64,000 bases of DNA from Aquariibacter albus (lineage in GTDB: Bacteria > Pseudomonadota > Gammaproteobacteria > Burkholderiales > Burkholderiaceae_C). The stretch spans positions 1,178,001-1,242,000 of the forward strand of contig NZ_JACIVI010000001.1 of assembly GCF_014145335.1 (NCBI RefSeq), given 5' to 3'. Below the pieces are notes generated by a model, which made no database searches, was not told where the DNA came from, and worked only from the letters and a program-made list of their open reading frames with translations. The first letter of the stretch is position 1. Each line of letters begins with the position of its first letter. The translations under genes and the position numbers were made by a program. Shown piece by piece: positions 17,586 through 25,009 of this stretch.

Positions 17586-18604
17586 GGGTGGTCGCCGAGC
17601 ACGCCGCACGCCGCGAGGACCGCATCGCCCCCCGCCCGCGCTGGCTGCGCCTGGCCGGCGGTGCGGCCCTGGCGGCCAGCCTGTATGCCCTGGTGCTGGG
17701 CCTGTGGCAGGCCGATGCGCTGGCCGCCGCCTGGGACAAGCTGCGCCCTGGCACCGTGCTGGCCGTGATCGGCCTGTGCTGGCTGAACTACCTGCTGCGC
17801 GGCTGGCGCTGGTGGGCCTGGCTGGCGCAGAACGGCTGCCGCCTGAAACTGCGCCGGGCGATGCGGCTTTACCTGTGCGGCTACGCCTTCACGGCCACGC
17901 CGGGCAATGTGGGCGAGGCGCTTCGCGGCACCTGGGTGCGGCCGGGCGAGCCGATGCGCGCGCTGGGCATCTTTGGTGCCGAGCGCCTGGCCGATCTCTT
18001 CGCCCTGCTGCTGCTGAGCCTGGCCGCCGCCCCGGTGCTGTGGCCGGCCCTGCGCGGCCGCCTGAGCGACTGGGGCAGCCATCACCGCGAGGAGATGCTG
18101 CCGCACATGATCGAGCTCCTGACCCTGGCCGGCGACGGCGTGCTGCTGGCGGTGCTGCTCGGCCTGTCGGCCCTGCTGATGGCCGGCGGCCTGGCCCTGA
18201 TCCTGAGCCTGCGCCGCTGGTGGCCGACCTGGCTGGCCGAGGCCGGCCGCTGCCTGCGCGTGCGGCCCTGGCGCTGGCTGCTGAGCACGCTGCTGGCTTG
18301 GGGCGGCCAGGGCCTGGCCGTCTGGCTGCTGGCACGCGACCTGGCTCTGCCGCTGGACCTGGGCTTGGCCACTGGCTACTACGCTGCGGCGATGGTGGGC
18401 GGTGCGCTCAGCGCGCTGCCCGCGGGCCTGGGCTCGATGGAAGCCCTGCTCACCGCCATGCTGGTCGCCAGCGGCGCCGCGCTGGCACCTGCGCTGGTGC
18501 TGGTGCTGTTGGTGCGTGTGTTCACGCTGTGGCAAGCCATCGTCGCCGGCGCACTGATCCTGGCCTGGAGCCTGATCGTCCTGAAAGATCCCCGGCTGGG
18601 CTGA
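17582..18604 (+). CDS. Flippase-like membrane protein (lysylphosphatidylglycerol synthase TM family)
   Basis: A 340-residue polytopic membrane protein starting at a GTG that overlaps the stop of the UbiA-type gene. The RGWRWWAWLAQNG, TPGNVGEALRG and AERLADLFALLLL segments are signatures of the UPF0104/AglD-like family related to the membrane half of MprF. In that family proteins are thought to move lipid-linked compounds across the membrane. Here, between a polyprenyl-phosphate sugar transferase and a GT-C glycosyltransferase, it is a reasonable candidate for flipping the lipid-linked sugar to the periplasmic face. That role is inference from context. Confidence 0.78.
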   Translation: MRVVAEHAARREDRIAPRPRWLRLAGGAALAASLYALVLGLWQADALAAAWDKLRPGTVLAVIGLCWLNYLLRGWRWWAWLAQNGCRLKLRRAMRLYLCGYAFTATPGNVGEALRGTWVRPGEPMRALGIFGAERLADLFALLLLSLAAAPVLWPALRGRLSDWGSHHREEMLPHMIELLTLAGDGVLLAVLLGLSALLMAGGLALILSLRRWWPTWLAEAGRCLRVRPWRWLLSTLLAWGGQGLAVWLLARDLALPLDLGLATGYYAAAMVGGALSALPAGLGSMEALLTAMLVASGAALAPALVLVLLVRVFTLWQAIVAGALILAWSLIVLKDPRLG

Positions 18605-18654
18605 GCGATCATCGGCGCCGCCCGCCGCCCGCCGCCCCCTCCCCGTTCCTGCGT

Positions 18655-20337
18655 ATGCACGCCTCCCTGCCGTCCGACCCTGCCCCGCCTTCCCGCTGGG
18701 CCCCCTGGCTGATCGTCGTCGGCCTGGGCAGCCTGCTGCTGCGCGCGCTGATCGCCTGGAAACTGCCGATCACCGGCGACGAGGCCTTCTTCTGGTGGTG
18801 GGGCGTCTATCCGGACTGGGGCTACTCCGACCACCCGCCCATGGTCGGCTGGTTCAATGCCGCGATGGGTCGGCTCCTCGGCGATTCCGTCTTCGCGATG
18901 CGCCTGCCGGCCGTGCTGCTGCCCCTGCTGGTCGGCGGCGCGATCGGCCTGGCGCTGCGCGGTCTGGACCGCGAGCGTGCCGCGGTCGCGGTGCTGCTGT
19001 TCTGGCTGACGCCGATCGGCCTGCTGCAGGTGCTGATGACCACCGACATCCCGCTGGCGCTGTGGAGCGCGCTGTCGGTGGCCGTGCTGTGGCAGGCCGA
19101 GCGCCGCGAGCGGCTCGATGGCCGGGCCCTGGCGCTCTACGCGCTGGCCGGCCTCTTCCTCGCGCTGGCCTTCCTGTCGAAGTACTTCGCGGTGCTGCTG
19201 GGCCTGGCCTACCTGGCCCACTTCGCACTGTTCCGCCGCGAGCGGCTGGCCGGCTTCGCCCTGCTCGTGCTGGTGGCCCTGATCGGCCCGGCCCTGCACC
19301 TGGCCTGGAATCAGGCGCACTGCTGGCCGAACGTGATGTTCAACCTGATCAATCGCAACGAGGGCGAGGTCTTCGAGTGGCGCAAGCCCGGCCTCTACCT
19401 CGGCATGATGGTCTACCTGCTGACCCCGGGGGCCGCCTGGCTGGCCTGGCGCGAGCGCGGCCGCCTGGGCCCCGCGCTGCGCGCGCACCGCCTGCTGGCC
19501 TGTGTGGTGATCGTGCCGCATGCGGTCTTCGCGCTGCTGGCCTTCAAGAAGGTCATCGGCTTGCACTGGGTGCTGGCCTTCTACCCCTTCCTCTTCGCGC
19601 TGCTGGCCTTCCTGCTGCCGCGCGCGACGCTGCGCAAGGCGGTCATCGCGGTGGCGGTGTTCGGCGGCCTGCATGTGCTGGCCGCGCTGGGCGTGATGGC
19701 CAGCTCGCTGGAGCACTGGCAGCGCAGCAGCCTCTACCCCTCCATCGTGCGCTCGGTCAAGACGGACGCGCTGCTCGCCCAGGTCGAGTCACCGGGGGTG
19801 ATCGTGATGGCCAGCGCCTTCACGCCGGCCTCGATCTACGGCCATGCACGGCGGCACTACATGCCGGTCTTCGGCCCCGGCAAGTTCCACTCGCGGCAGG
19901 ACGACCAGCTCGTCGACTTCGCCGACTTCGAAGGCAACACCCTGCGCATCCTCGTCGGCAACAAACCAGTCGACCTGGCCGGTTACGCGCCCTACTTCGA
20001 CCAGGTGCGTGCCTTCAACGTGCAGCAGGATGGCGCCACCTTCCACGTGATCGAAGGCCAGGGCTTCCGCCTGGCCGCCTACCGCCTGGGCGTGCTGGCC
20101 GAGATCGACCGCCGTTACTACCAGATCCCTCGCTGGCTGCCGATGTCCGACTGCGCTTTCTGCCGGCGCCTGTGCGGTGCCGTGCGCTGCAGCGGAGCCG
20201 AACCCAAGGTGGCCCCCACCGCCCTGCCCGCAGCCGACGCCCCCCGCGCCCCCCTGCATCTGGCCGAACCGCTGCGCGCGGCGCGCGCAGCGCCTGCCCC
20301 AGCCGGAACCACGGCTCCGGCCGAGCTCGGGGAATGA
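18655..20337 (+). CDS. Glycosyltransferase family 39 (ArnT/PMT-like, GT-C fold)
   Basis: A 560-residue membrane glycosyltransferase with roughly ten to twelve transmembrane segments and a soluble C-terminal domain. The first periplasmic loop has the catalytic GDEAFFWWWGVYPDWGYSDH region, with the acidic pair that GT-C enzymes use with polyprenyl-phosphate sugar donors. Such enzymes act on the periplasmic side and glycosylate lipids or proteins. The acceptor cannot be read. The last 70 residues include a Cys-containing segment (DCAFCRRLCG) and a Pro/Ala tail that are not typical of ArnT. It is 50 bases after the flippase-like gene and overlaps the HAD gene. Confidence 0.85.
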   Translation: MHASLPSDPAPPSRWAPWLIVVGLGSLLLRALIAWKLPITGDEAFFWWWGVYPDWGYSDHPPMVGWFNAAMGRLLGDSVFAMRLPAVLLPLLVGGAIGLALRGLDRERAAVAVLLFWLTPIGLLQVLMTTDIPLALWSALSVAVLWQAERRERLDGRALALYALAGLFLALAFLSKYFAVLLGLAYLAHFALFRRERLAGFALLVLVALIGPALHLAWNQAHCWPNVMFNLINRNEGEVFEWRKPGLYLGMMVYLLTPGAAWLAWRERGRLGPALRAHRLLACVVIVPHAVFALLAFKKVIGLHWVLAFYPFLFALLAFLLPRATLRKAVIAVAVFGGLHVLAALGVMASSLEHWQRSSLYPSIVRSVKTDALLAQVESPGVIVMASAFTPASIYGHARRHYMPVFGPGKFHSRQDDQLVDFADFEGNTLRILVGNKPVDLAGYAPYFDQVRAFNVQQDGATFHVIEGQGFRLAAYRLGVLAEIDRRYYQIPRWLPMSDCAFCRRLCGAVRCSGAEPKVAPTALPAADAPRAPLHLAEPLRAARAAPAPAGTTAPAELGE

Positions 20338-21005
20338 GCCTGGCCATGCAGCCCGGGCGCGATCCCGCCGGTCCGGTCGTCGCCGCCTTCGACTTCGACG
20401 GCACCCTCACCCGCGGCGACAGCCTGATCCCCTGGCTGCGCGGCGGCCAGGGCCCCGCCCGCCTCGGCTGGGCCCTGGGCAAGACCCTTCCAGCCCTGGC
20501 CGCCTGGCAACTCGGCCGCATCAGCAACGAAGCCGCCAAGCTGGTGCTGCTGCGCCACACCGTCGCAGGTCGCTCCCGCGACGAACTGGCCGCATGGACC
20601 GACCGGTTCCTGCACGAAGCCCTGCCCGGCCTGCTCGACCCACGCGCCCTGAAGCGCCTCGCCGAACACCGGGCCGCCGGCCACCGCTGCGTGATGGTCA
20701 GCGCCTCGCCCGAGGTCTACCTGGAGGCCGTGGCCCGCCAGCTCGGCTTCGACGCCCTGCTCTGCTCCCGCCTCGAATGGCAGGGTGGGTGCGCCACCGG
20801 GCGCCTGATCGGCGCGAACTGCCACGGCGAGGAGAAGGTCCGCCGCCTGCAGGTCTGGTGGGCCGATCAGCCCCCCTCGGCGGTCTGGGCCTACGGCGAC
20901 ACCCGCGGCGACCGGCCGATGCTGGCCCTGGCCGACCACGGCATCTATGTCGGAGCGCCCGACGGGCGGGGCCACTACGAGCGCCTTCCCCCCCTGAAAA
21001 CCTGA
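20334..21005 (+). CDS. HAD-IB family phosphatase
   Basis: A 223-residue haloacid-dehalogenase-type phosphatase. Motif I is FDFDGTLTRGD, with nucleophile and acid aspartates; motif II is in VMVSASPEVYLEAVA and motif III/IV in WAYGDTRGDRPML. A helical cap follows motif I, as in subclass I enzymes related to phosphoserine phosphatase. Its ATG overlaps the stop of the GT39 gene (ATGA). HAD domains of this type are often encoded beside, or fused to, UbiA-type transferases, which would fit removal of the 5-phosphate from polyprenyl-phosphoryl-phosphoribose. A second ATG 12 bases in is also possible. Confidence 0.85.
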   Translation: MSLAMQPGRDPAGPVVAAFDFDGTLTRGDSLIPWLRGGQGPARLGWALGKTLPALAAWQLGRISNEAAKLVLLRHTVAGRSRDELAAWTDRFLHEALPGLLDPRALKRLAEHRAAGHRCVMVSASPEVYLEAVARQLGFDALLCSRLEWQGGCATGRLIGANCHGEEKVRRLQVWWADQPPSAVWAYGDTRGDRPMLALADHGIYVGAPDGRGHYERLPPLKT

Positions 21006-21075
21006 GCCAGCCCCTGGACGGCAGGCCACGGCACCTGCCGCCCCAGCCCGTCTGAGATTCCATCAGGCCCATGAA

Positions 21076-21101
21076 GAAGCCGGGCACGGGGGCCCGGCTT
21101 C
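21076..21101 (+). terminator. Hairpin after the polyprenyl-sugar operon
   Basis: GAAGCCGGGC (21076-21085) and GCCCGGCTTC (21092-21101) form a perfect 10-bp stem with a six-base loop, 70 bases after the HAD stop. The base run that follows is AACGATG and not a T-run, so it may be a weak or Rho-assisted terminator. Confidence 0.5.
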
Positions 21102-21330
21102 AACGATGTGTATGCACAGGGTCTCGTCTGGTCGTGAGCTCTCCATGCTCATCGTTCTCTCCAGACCTCGTCATGTCATCTGATGTGTCCGGAGTCCCGG
21201 GCTAAACCCACTGAGCTGCCCAAGCTCAAGCAGCAGGTCGTCTCGGAGTTGCTGGAGACGGTGCTCGGCCAGGGCGCGGCTTGAGCACGGCCGGGACCGC
21301 CAAGGGCCAGATCCCGAAGGAGCCGATTCC
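21102..21330. other. Intergenic stretch at the start of the accessory island
   Basis: Together with 21006-21075 this makes about 325 bases without a firm gene. A plus-strand frame ending at 21284 reads ELPKLKQQVVSELLETVLG before its stop; it has no start of its own and could be the scrap of a C-terminus. A strong AAGGAG at about 21317 belongs to the antitoxin gene that follows. Confidence 0.35.
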
Positions 21331-21531
21331 ATGACCGCCGCCGAACAAGTGTTGATCGACAAGATCAAGCAGCTACCGCCTCAGCGCATGGCCGAGGTGG
21401 AGGACTTCGTCGATTTCCTGCGCGCCCGTGAAGACGAGCACCGCCTGACCCACGCCGCCGCCAAGGCCAGCAAGGCAAGCTTCGCCCAGGTATGGGACAA
21501 CAACGAGGATGCGGCTTACGACCGCATGTGA
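21331..21531 (+). CDS. Antitoxin of a MazF-type toxin-antitoxin pair
   Basis: A 66-residue acidic protein directly upstream of a MazF/PemK-type toxin reading frame. The N-terminal half, with LIDKIKQLPPQRMAEVEDFVDFL, resembles the DUF2281/VapB-like short antitoxins in which a Pro-Pro-Glu/Gln stretch leads into a helix. The C-terminal part (FAQVWDNNEDAAYDRM) ends in acidic and aromatic residues typical of toxin-neutralising tails. AAGGAG lies nine bases before the ATG. The frame is intact although the partner toxin is not, so it may persist as an orphan antitoxin or autoregulator. Confidence 0.72.
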   Translation: MTAAEQVLIDKIKQLPPQRMAEVEDFVDFLRAREDEHRLTHAAAKASKASFAQVWDNNEDAAYDRM

Positions 21532-21537
21532 GGCCCC

Positions 21538-21885
21538 ATGGCCAACGCCTCGAGGTTCAGCTTCGCCGACGTGGTGCTGGTGCCGTTTCCGTTCACGGAC
21601 TAGTCGGGCACCAAGAAGCGCCCGGCCGTCGTCGTCTCGAGCGCCAGCTACAACGCCAGCCGGCGCGACATCGTGATCATGGCCATCACCAGCCAAGTAC
21701 GGCAGCCGCTGGGCTTCGGTGAGGCCATGGTCTCCGACTGGCAGGCCGCAGGCCTGGTGAAGGCCTCGGTGCTCAAGCCGGTCTTCACCACCATTGAGCA
21801 GCAGCTCGTCATCCGCACGATGGGCAGGCCCTCCTCGGCCGATGACAAGGCGCTGCGCGAGGTCGTCGGGGATGTGATCGGGTGA
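21538..21885 (+). pseudogene. MazF/PemK-type toxin interrupted by an amber codon
   Basis: Begins six bases after the antitoxin. The translation is an ordinary MazF/PemK-type endoribonuclease (FADVVLVPFPFTD, then SGTKKRPAVVVSS, and RDIVIMAITSQV), 115 codons in all, but codon 22 (21601-21603) is TAG. Family members have Gln at this spot (PFTDQSGTKKRP), so a single C-to-T change explains it. The rest of the frame is open to 21885 with no other damage, so the change looks recent. Unless an amber suppressor or a downstream restart acts, no toxin is made. A restart would lose the conserved first strand. Confidence 0.88.
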
Positions 21886-21971
21886 GGATCGGCCGGAGGT
21901 TTGAGGCAAGACTCAAGACCGACCCCGAGGTCGCGGAGCCCCGCAAGACAGAGGCAGTTGCGCGTTCAACC

Positions 21972-22787
21972 TTAGTCGTCGCACTTGGGATTGGGGTGCA
22001 GCGCTGGATCGACGCGCGAGCGAGCAACTCCTTTTGCGAGCAGCCAGTCTTGTACCTGGTCGCGGTAGGTGAAGGCCTCGGATGGGGCAAGCGTGTTCGC
22101 TCGATAACTGTTCCGAAGAACGCACATCACCGTCCCGAAGCGATCCCGCGCTTCATGCCGTGCGCCGTTTTCCAACAGCCAATGCACTGCTCGCCAGTCT
22201 CCTAGCTTGCTAAAGACAATCGCGGCGGTTTCACCGCTACCAAGGTCCAGATTGACATCTGCACCATGGCGCAGCAAGCGCGTTGCGCGTTCGAACCGCC
22301 TCTCGCCCAAGGCTCGGCGCTCCTGCAGCAAGACCATCAGGGCACTCTTTGGTACCCCGATGCGAAGCACCTTGTTCGGATCAGCCTTGTAGCGCACGAG
22401 CAGCAGTTCGAACATTGCATCGCTCGGTGAGGGCGCGCCCATGATCATCGCTGTCATGCCGCCCTTGGTCGACTTGTTCACATCGGCGCCGGCTTCCAGC
22501 AAAGCCTCCGCAGCCTTGACGCTGTCGGAGGCTGTTGCATAAAGCAGCAGGTGCACGGTGTCGTGGCCCCAAGCGGTCTTTACTTCCCTGGTCTCATGGT
22601 TGACGTTGAGTCCCTGCCGGATCAGTTGGCGCAGCGTTGCCGCATCGTCGCGCTTGATGGCCCGCGCGGCTTCGATGTATGGCCCAGTCTCGAAGACTTG
22701 GCCCTCGATCGACTTGTCATCGGCCATCGCTGTGCATCCCGTCAATAACGCCATGGTCAACACCGCCGCGCCAAATCTCTGCTTCAT
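21972..22787 (-). CDS. Ankyrin-repeat lipoprotein
   Basis: A 271-residue predicted lipoprotein. The signal peptide ends with LLTGCTA, cysteine 18. After a short linker the chain shows ankyrin-type helix pairs: DDAATLRQLIRQGLNVN, VKAAEALLEAGADVNKS, FERATRLLRHGADVNLD and RAVHWLLENGARHEA. Ankyrin lipoproteins directly behind a secreted-protein gene are often immunity proteins for antibacterial effectors, but others have different roles. Its ATG overlaps the stop of the truncated gene upstream (ATGA), so the two were once translated together. Base composition is lower in GC than the housekeeping neighbours. Confidence 0.8.
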   Translation of the reverse strand: MKQRFGAAVLTMALLTGCTAMADDKSIEGQVFETGPYIEAARAIKRDDAATLRQLIRQGLNVNHETREVKTAWGHDTVHLLLYATASDSVKAAEALLEAGADVNKSTKGGMTAMIMGAPSPSDAMFELLLVRYKADPNKVLRIGVPKSALMVLLQERRALGERRFERATRLLRHGADVNLDLGSGETAAIVFSKLGDWRAVHWLLENGARHEARDRFGTVMCVLRNSYRANTLAPSEAFTYRDQVQDWLLAKGVARSRVDPALHPNPKCDD

Positions 22788-22996
22788 TTGCCCCCCTTGG
22801 CATAGGCATCCATGCCTCGCAGCACGTAGTCCATGCCGTGCAGATCGAGTGGCGTCATCTTAAAGATGTTGTTGCGCTCGAAGATGTTCATGCTTTGACC
22901 TTGCGCATCGACAGCATCGATCGTGATCTGCCGTCCGGCAGCATCGGGAAGAAGGATCGCTGCACTTTGAACCGTCCCGAGGTTCGTGGGGACAGG
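22784..22996 (-). pseudogene. C-terminal remnant of a truncated gene (possible effector partner)
   Basis: On the minus strand 70 codons read open into the stop at 22784, with no usable start; a TGA (22999-22997) closes the frame upstream. The text includes AAILLPDAAGRQITIDAVD and FERNNIFKMTPLDLHGMDY, which looks like a real protein C-terminus but which I do not recognise. GC content falls sharply right at its upstream edge, so the low-GC acyltransferase segment probably replaced or displaced its 5' part. The four-base overlap with the ankyrin lipoprotein shows they formed one translational unit. Confidence 0.65.
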
Positions 22997-23035
22997 TCAA
23001 TACACCAAAACCAAGCACCAGCATTGTTATGCAAA

Positions 23036-23221
23036 CTATAGCGAGGCAAAGAAGTTTTTTACCAAATTCTCAGCAATTAAATGACTGCCAGATAATGACA
23101 TATGATTATCATCATAATATAAGGCGACGCCACTTCTTATTACATAGCAATAGTCCGATTCACAAAATGAATCTGCCGGGTTAATTACCCCAACACTTGC
23201 ATTAAGTGACTTTAAAATCGC
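23036..23221 (-). other. Out-of-frame 3' end of the acyltransferase gene
   Basis: These 62 codons, including the TAG stop at 23036, continue the acyltransferase in a different frame after the G7 tract. The translation (AILKSLNASVGVINPAD, then DYCYVIRSGVALYYDDNHMSLSGS) ends the SGNH domain and contains the DxxH-like catalytic pair of that fold (DDNH). With one G more or two fewer in the tract the protein would run through to about 630 residues. It is therefore not a separate gene. Confidence 0.85.
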
Positions 23222-24918
23222 CCCCCCGACTCGGGGTATATATTATTCCAATCAGAAAGTTTGCGAGAAATAATTGATCCGGACAAGTCGGCTGCATTTT
23301 TTGTCAAGTATTTATTTATATGAGCCAGCGGCAATGGGGCCTGCAGAACGAGGACAACCTTTTTCCCGGCATCGGATAGGTCATTGGCCATGCTAGCAAG
23401 GGCATTCCTATACACGGCGTTACTCCATTGCCCTTCGTTTCTGTAGCTCAGAACAACATACTCAATTTGCTTATCCAAAACCAAATTATCGACAACCTTA
23501 CGATGCCACCTTCCACAAACAGTACCACTTTCTTCAGCGATTTTATAGTTGGAATAACAGCCGCTCATGGCGTGATGAATAATCCCAACATTTCTATCCT
23601 TCAGTATGCTCGCAATTGAATAAGCAAGCTCCGTAGCATGACTGTTGCCGAATACAGCAACCTTGCTTCTATTGGAAAAATAACGACACGGCTCCCTAAA
23701 TAATGAATCATTTACCTGAATAAACTCACAGCTTGCGCGCACAGGACTTGCGGAAACAGAAGATACAACGCGAGCCTGATCGTCATTGAACCTAAGATTG
23801 GTTATCTTGTCGTTATAAAAGTGTCCCACTAAACCAATAGCAACAAAAAAAGAACCAAAGCTCAGTGAAGATAGGAAAATATGCTTTCTGGAGATAATTG
23901 ATTTGTCTCTGAATAAAGTTTCAACGTACCTCCAACTGAAATAGGCAAGCACCAAAGCCAGAATGGAAAGCGCAAGAAAAACATTATGAGTTGGCTCTGT
24001 CAGGCTTGCTTGTCTGGCAAAAGCGAAGAGAGGTTGATGCCAGAGATATGCGCTGTAGCTTATCAAGCCGACACCAACAAAAACCTTGTTGCCAACAAAC
24101 TTACCAACCGCAGTCTGTTGCGTAGCGAACAAGATAATTAAAACGGCACCTAGCGTTGGTACAAGAGCGTATAGGCCGGGGAACGGTGTCTTCTTGTTGT
24201 AGGCGAAAACAGCATAGAGAATTAACGCCACACCCAACCAGCCGCCCAACTCACTAACAGCCCTGCCAAAATCTTTGCACCTAGCTTTAGACAAATAAAA
24301 GGCGGCAAAGGCACCGACAAGCAACTCCCAACTGCGTGCAGGCAGCAGATAAAAGGCTTCTGCTGGCCTTGCATAAGCTGCCCACTGCGCCAAAGCAAGA
24401 CTGGCGACAAATACAAGCCCCAGTGTAACCAACACCCAGCGCCTGCCCAATCTCCAAAACAGCATTAGGAAAAGAGGGAACAGCACATAATACTGCTCCT
24501 CTACCGCCAAGCTCCAAGTATGCAAGAGTGGCTTAAGTTCCGCCTTCGCATCAAAATAGCCGGACTCAAGATAAAACAAAATATTAGAAGCAAAAAAAGA
24601 TACTCCAACCAAGCTTTGAGAGAAATCTTTCATATCGCTCAGCACCAACAACAACCAAGCGAACGGGATACAGACAAGCATTACAAGAAACAAGGTTGGC
24701 AAGATGCGCCTAGCACGTCGCTCGTAGAAATTAATGATGGAGAACTTGCCCTGCTCAAGCTCCGCCAAAATGATGGTCGTTATCAAGTAGCCGCTGATAA
24801 CGAAAAAAACATCGACACCGACAAAGCCGCCACTAAACGCCTCAAAGCCTGCATGGAATAATATGACTGGCAGTACAGCCAACGCTCTAAGTCCGTCAAT
24901 CTCTCGTCTGTAGTCCAT
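23212..24918 (-). CDS. O-acetyltransferase (acyltransferase 3 + SGNH), truncated by frameshift
   Basis: As read, a 568-residue OafA-type protein. Residues 1-335 are the acyltransferase-3 membrane domain with about ten transmembrane segments. Visible marks are His22 in LFHAGF, RRARRILPTLF near residue 70 and HTWSLAVEEQYY near 133. From about residue 380 a periplasmic SGNH domain follows, with the serine block VAVFGNSHATEL (Ser426). The frame breaks at a run of seven G (minus strand, 23227-23221) and stops at once, removing the DxxH end of the SGNH domain. The gene is strikingly AT-rich against its surroundings, so it was acquired by transfer. Family members acetylate O-antigen or other surface sugars. 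It may be phase-off, a pseudogene or a sequencing error. Confidence 0.85.
   Translation of the reverse strand: MDYRREIDGLRALAVLPVILFHAGFEAFSGGFVGVDVFFVISGYLITTIILAELEQGKFSIINFYERRARRILPTLFLVMLVCIPFAWLLLVLSDMKDFSQSLVGVSFFASNILFYLESGYFDAKAELKPLLHTWSLAVEEQYYVLFPLFLMLFWRLGRRWVLVTLGLVFVASLALAQWAAYARPAEAFYLLPARSWELLVGAFAAFYLSKARCKDFGRAVSELGGWLGVALILYAVFAYNKKTPFPGLYALVPTLGAVLIILFATQQTAVGKFVGNKVFVGVGLISYSAYLWHQPLFAFARQASLTEPTHNVFLALSILALVLAYFSWRYVETLFRDKSIISRKHIFLSSLSFGSFFVAIGLVGHFYNDKITNLRFNDDQARVVSSVSASPVRASCEFIQVNDSLFREPCRYFSNRSKVAVFGNSHATELAYSIASILKDRNVGIIHHAMSGCYSNYKIAEESGTVCGRWHRKVVDNLVLDKQIEYVVLSYRNEGQWSNAVYRNALASMANDLSDAGKKVVLVLQAPLPLAHINKYLTKNAADLSGSIISRKLSDWNNIYPESGGRF
23221..23227 (-). repeat. 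G7 homopolymer at the frameshift
   Basis: Seven consecutive C on the plus strand, G on the coding strand, exactly where the acyltransferase frame is lost. Homopolymeric G tracts inside surface-modification genes are classic slipped-strand contingency sites; seven is at the short end of the known range. Confidence 0.8.
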
Positions 24919-25009
24919 GGTGTCTTGCTTGCTATCAGTTGCTAGTCGTACCTGCGTGCCGAGCCACAGCCGCCGGGCGCCATCAGGTTGGTTTTCGCGA
25001 TTTTATCTG
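24919..25009. other. Junction between the low-GC segment and the IS
   Basis: About 90 bases in which GC rises again from near 24950. The minus-strand acyltransferase must be expressed from here or from within the IS. No clear promoter, repeat or gene is seen. The last nine codons of the IS transposase frame extend into this stretch. Confidence 0.3.

Noticed and set aside
21190-21225. tRNA D-arm-like sequence on the minus strand (AGCTCAGTGGGTTTAGC) near the island edge
   Set aside because: No acceptor stem, anticodon loop or T-arm can be folded from the neighbouring bases, so it is not a tRNA or a convincing attachment site.
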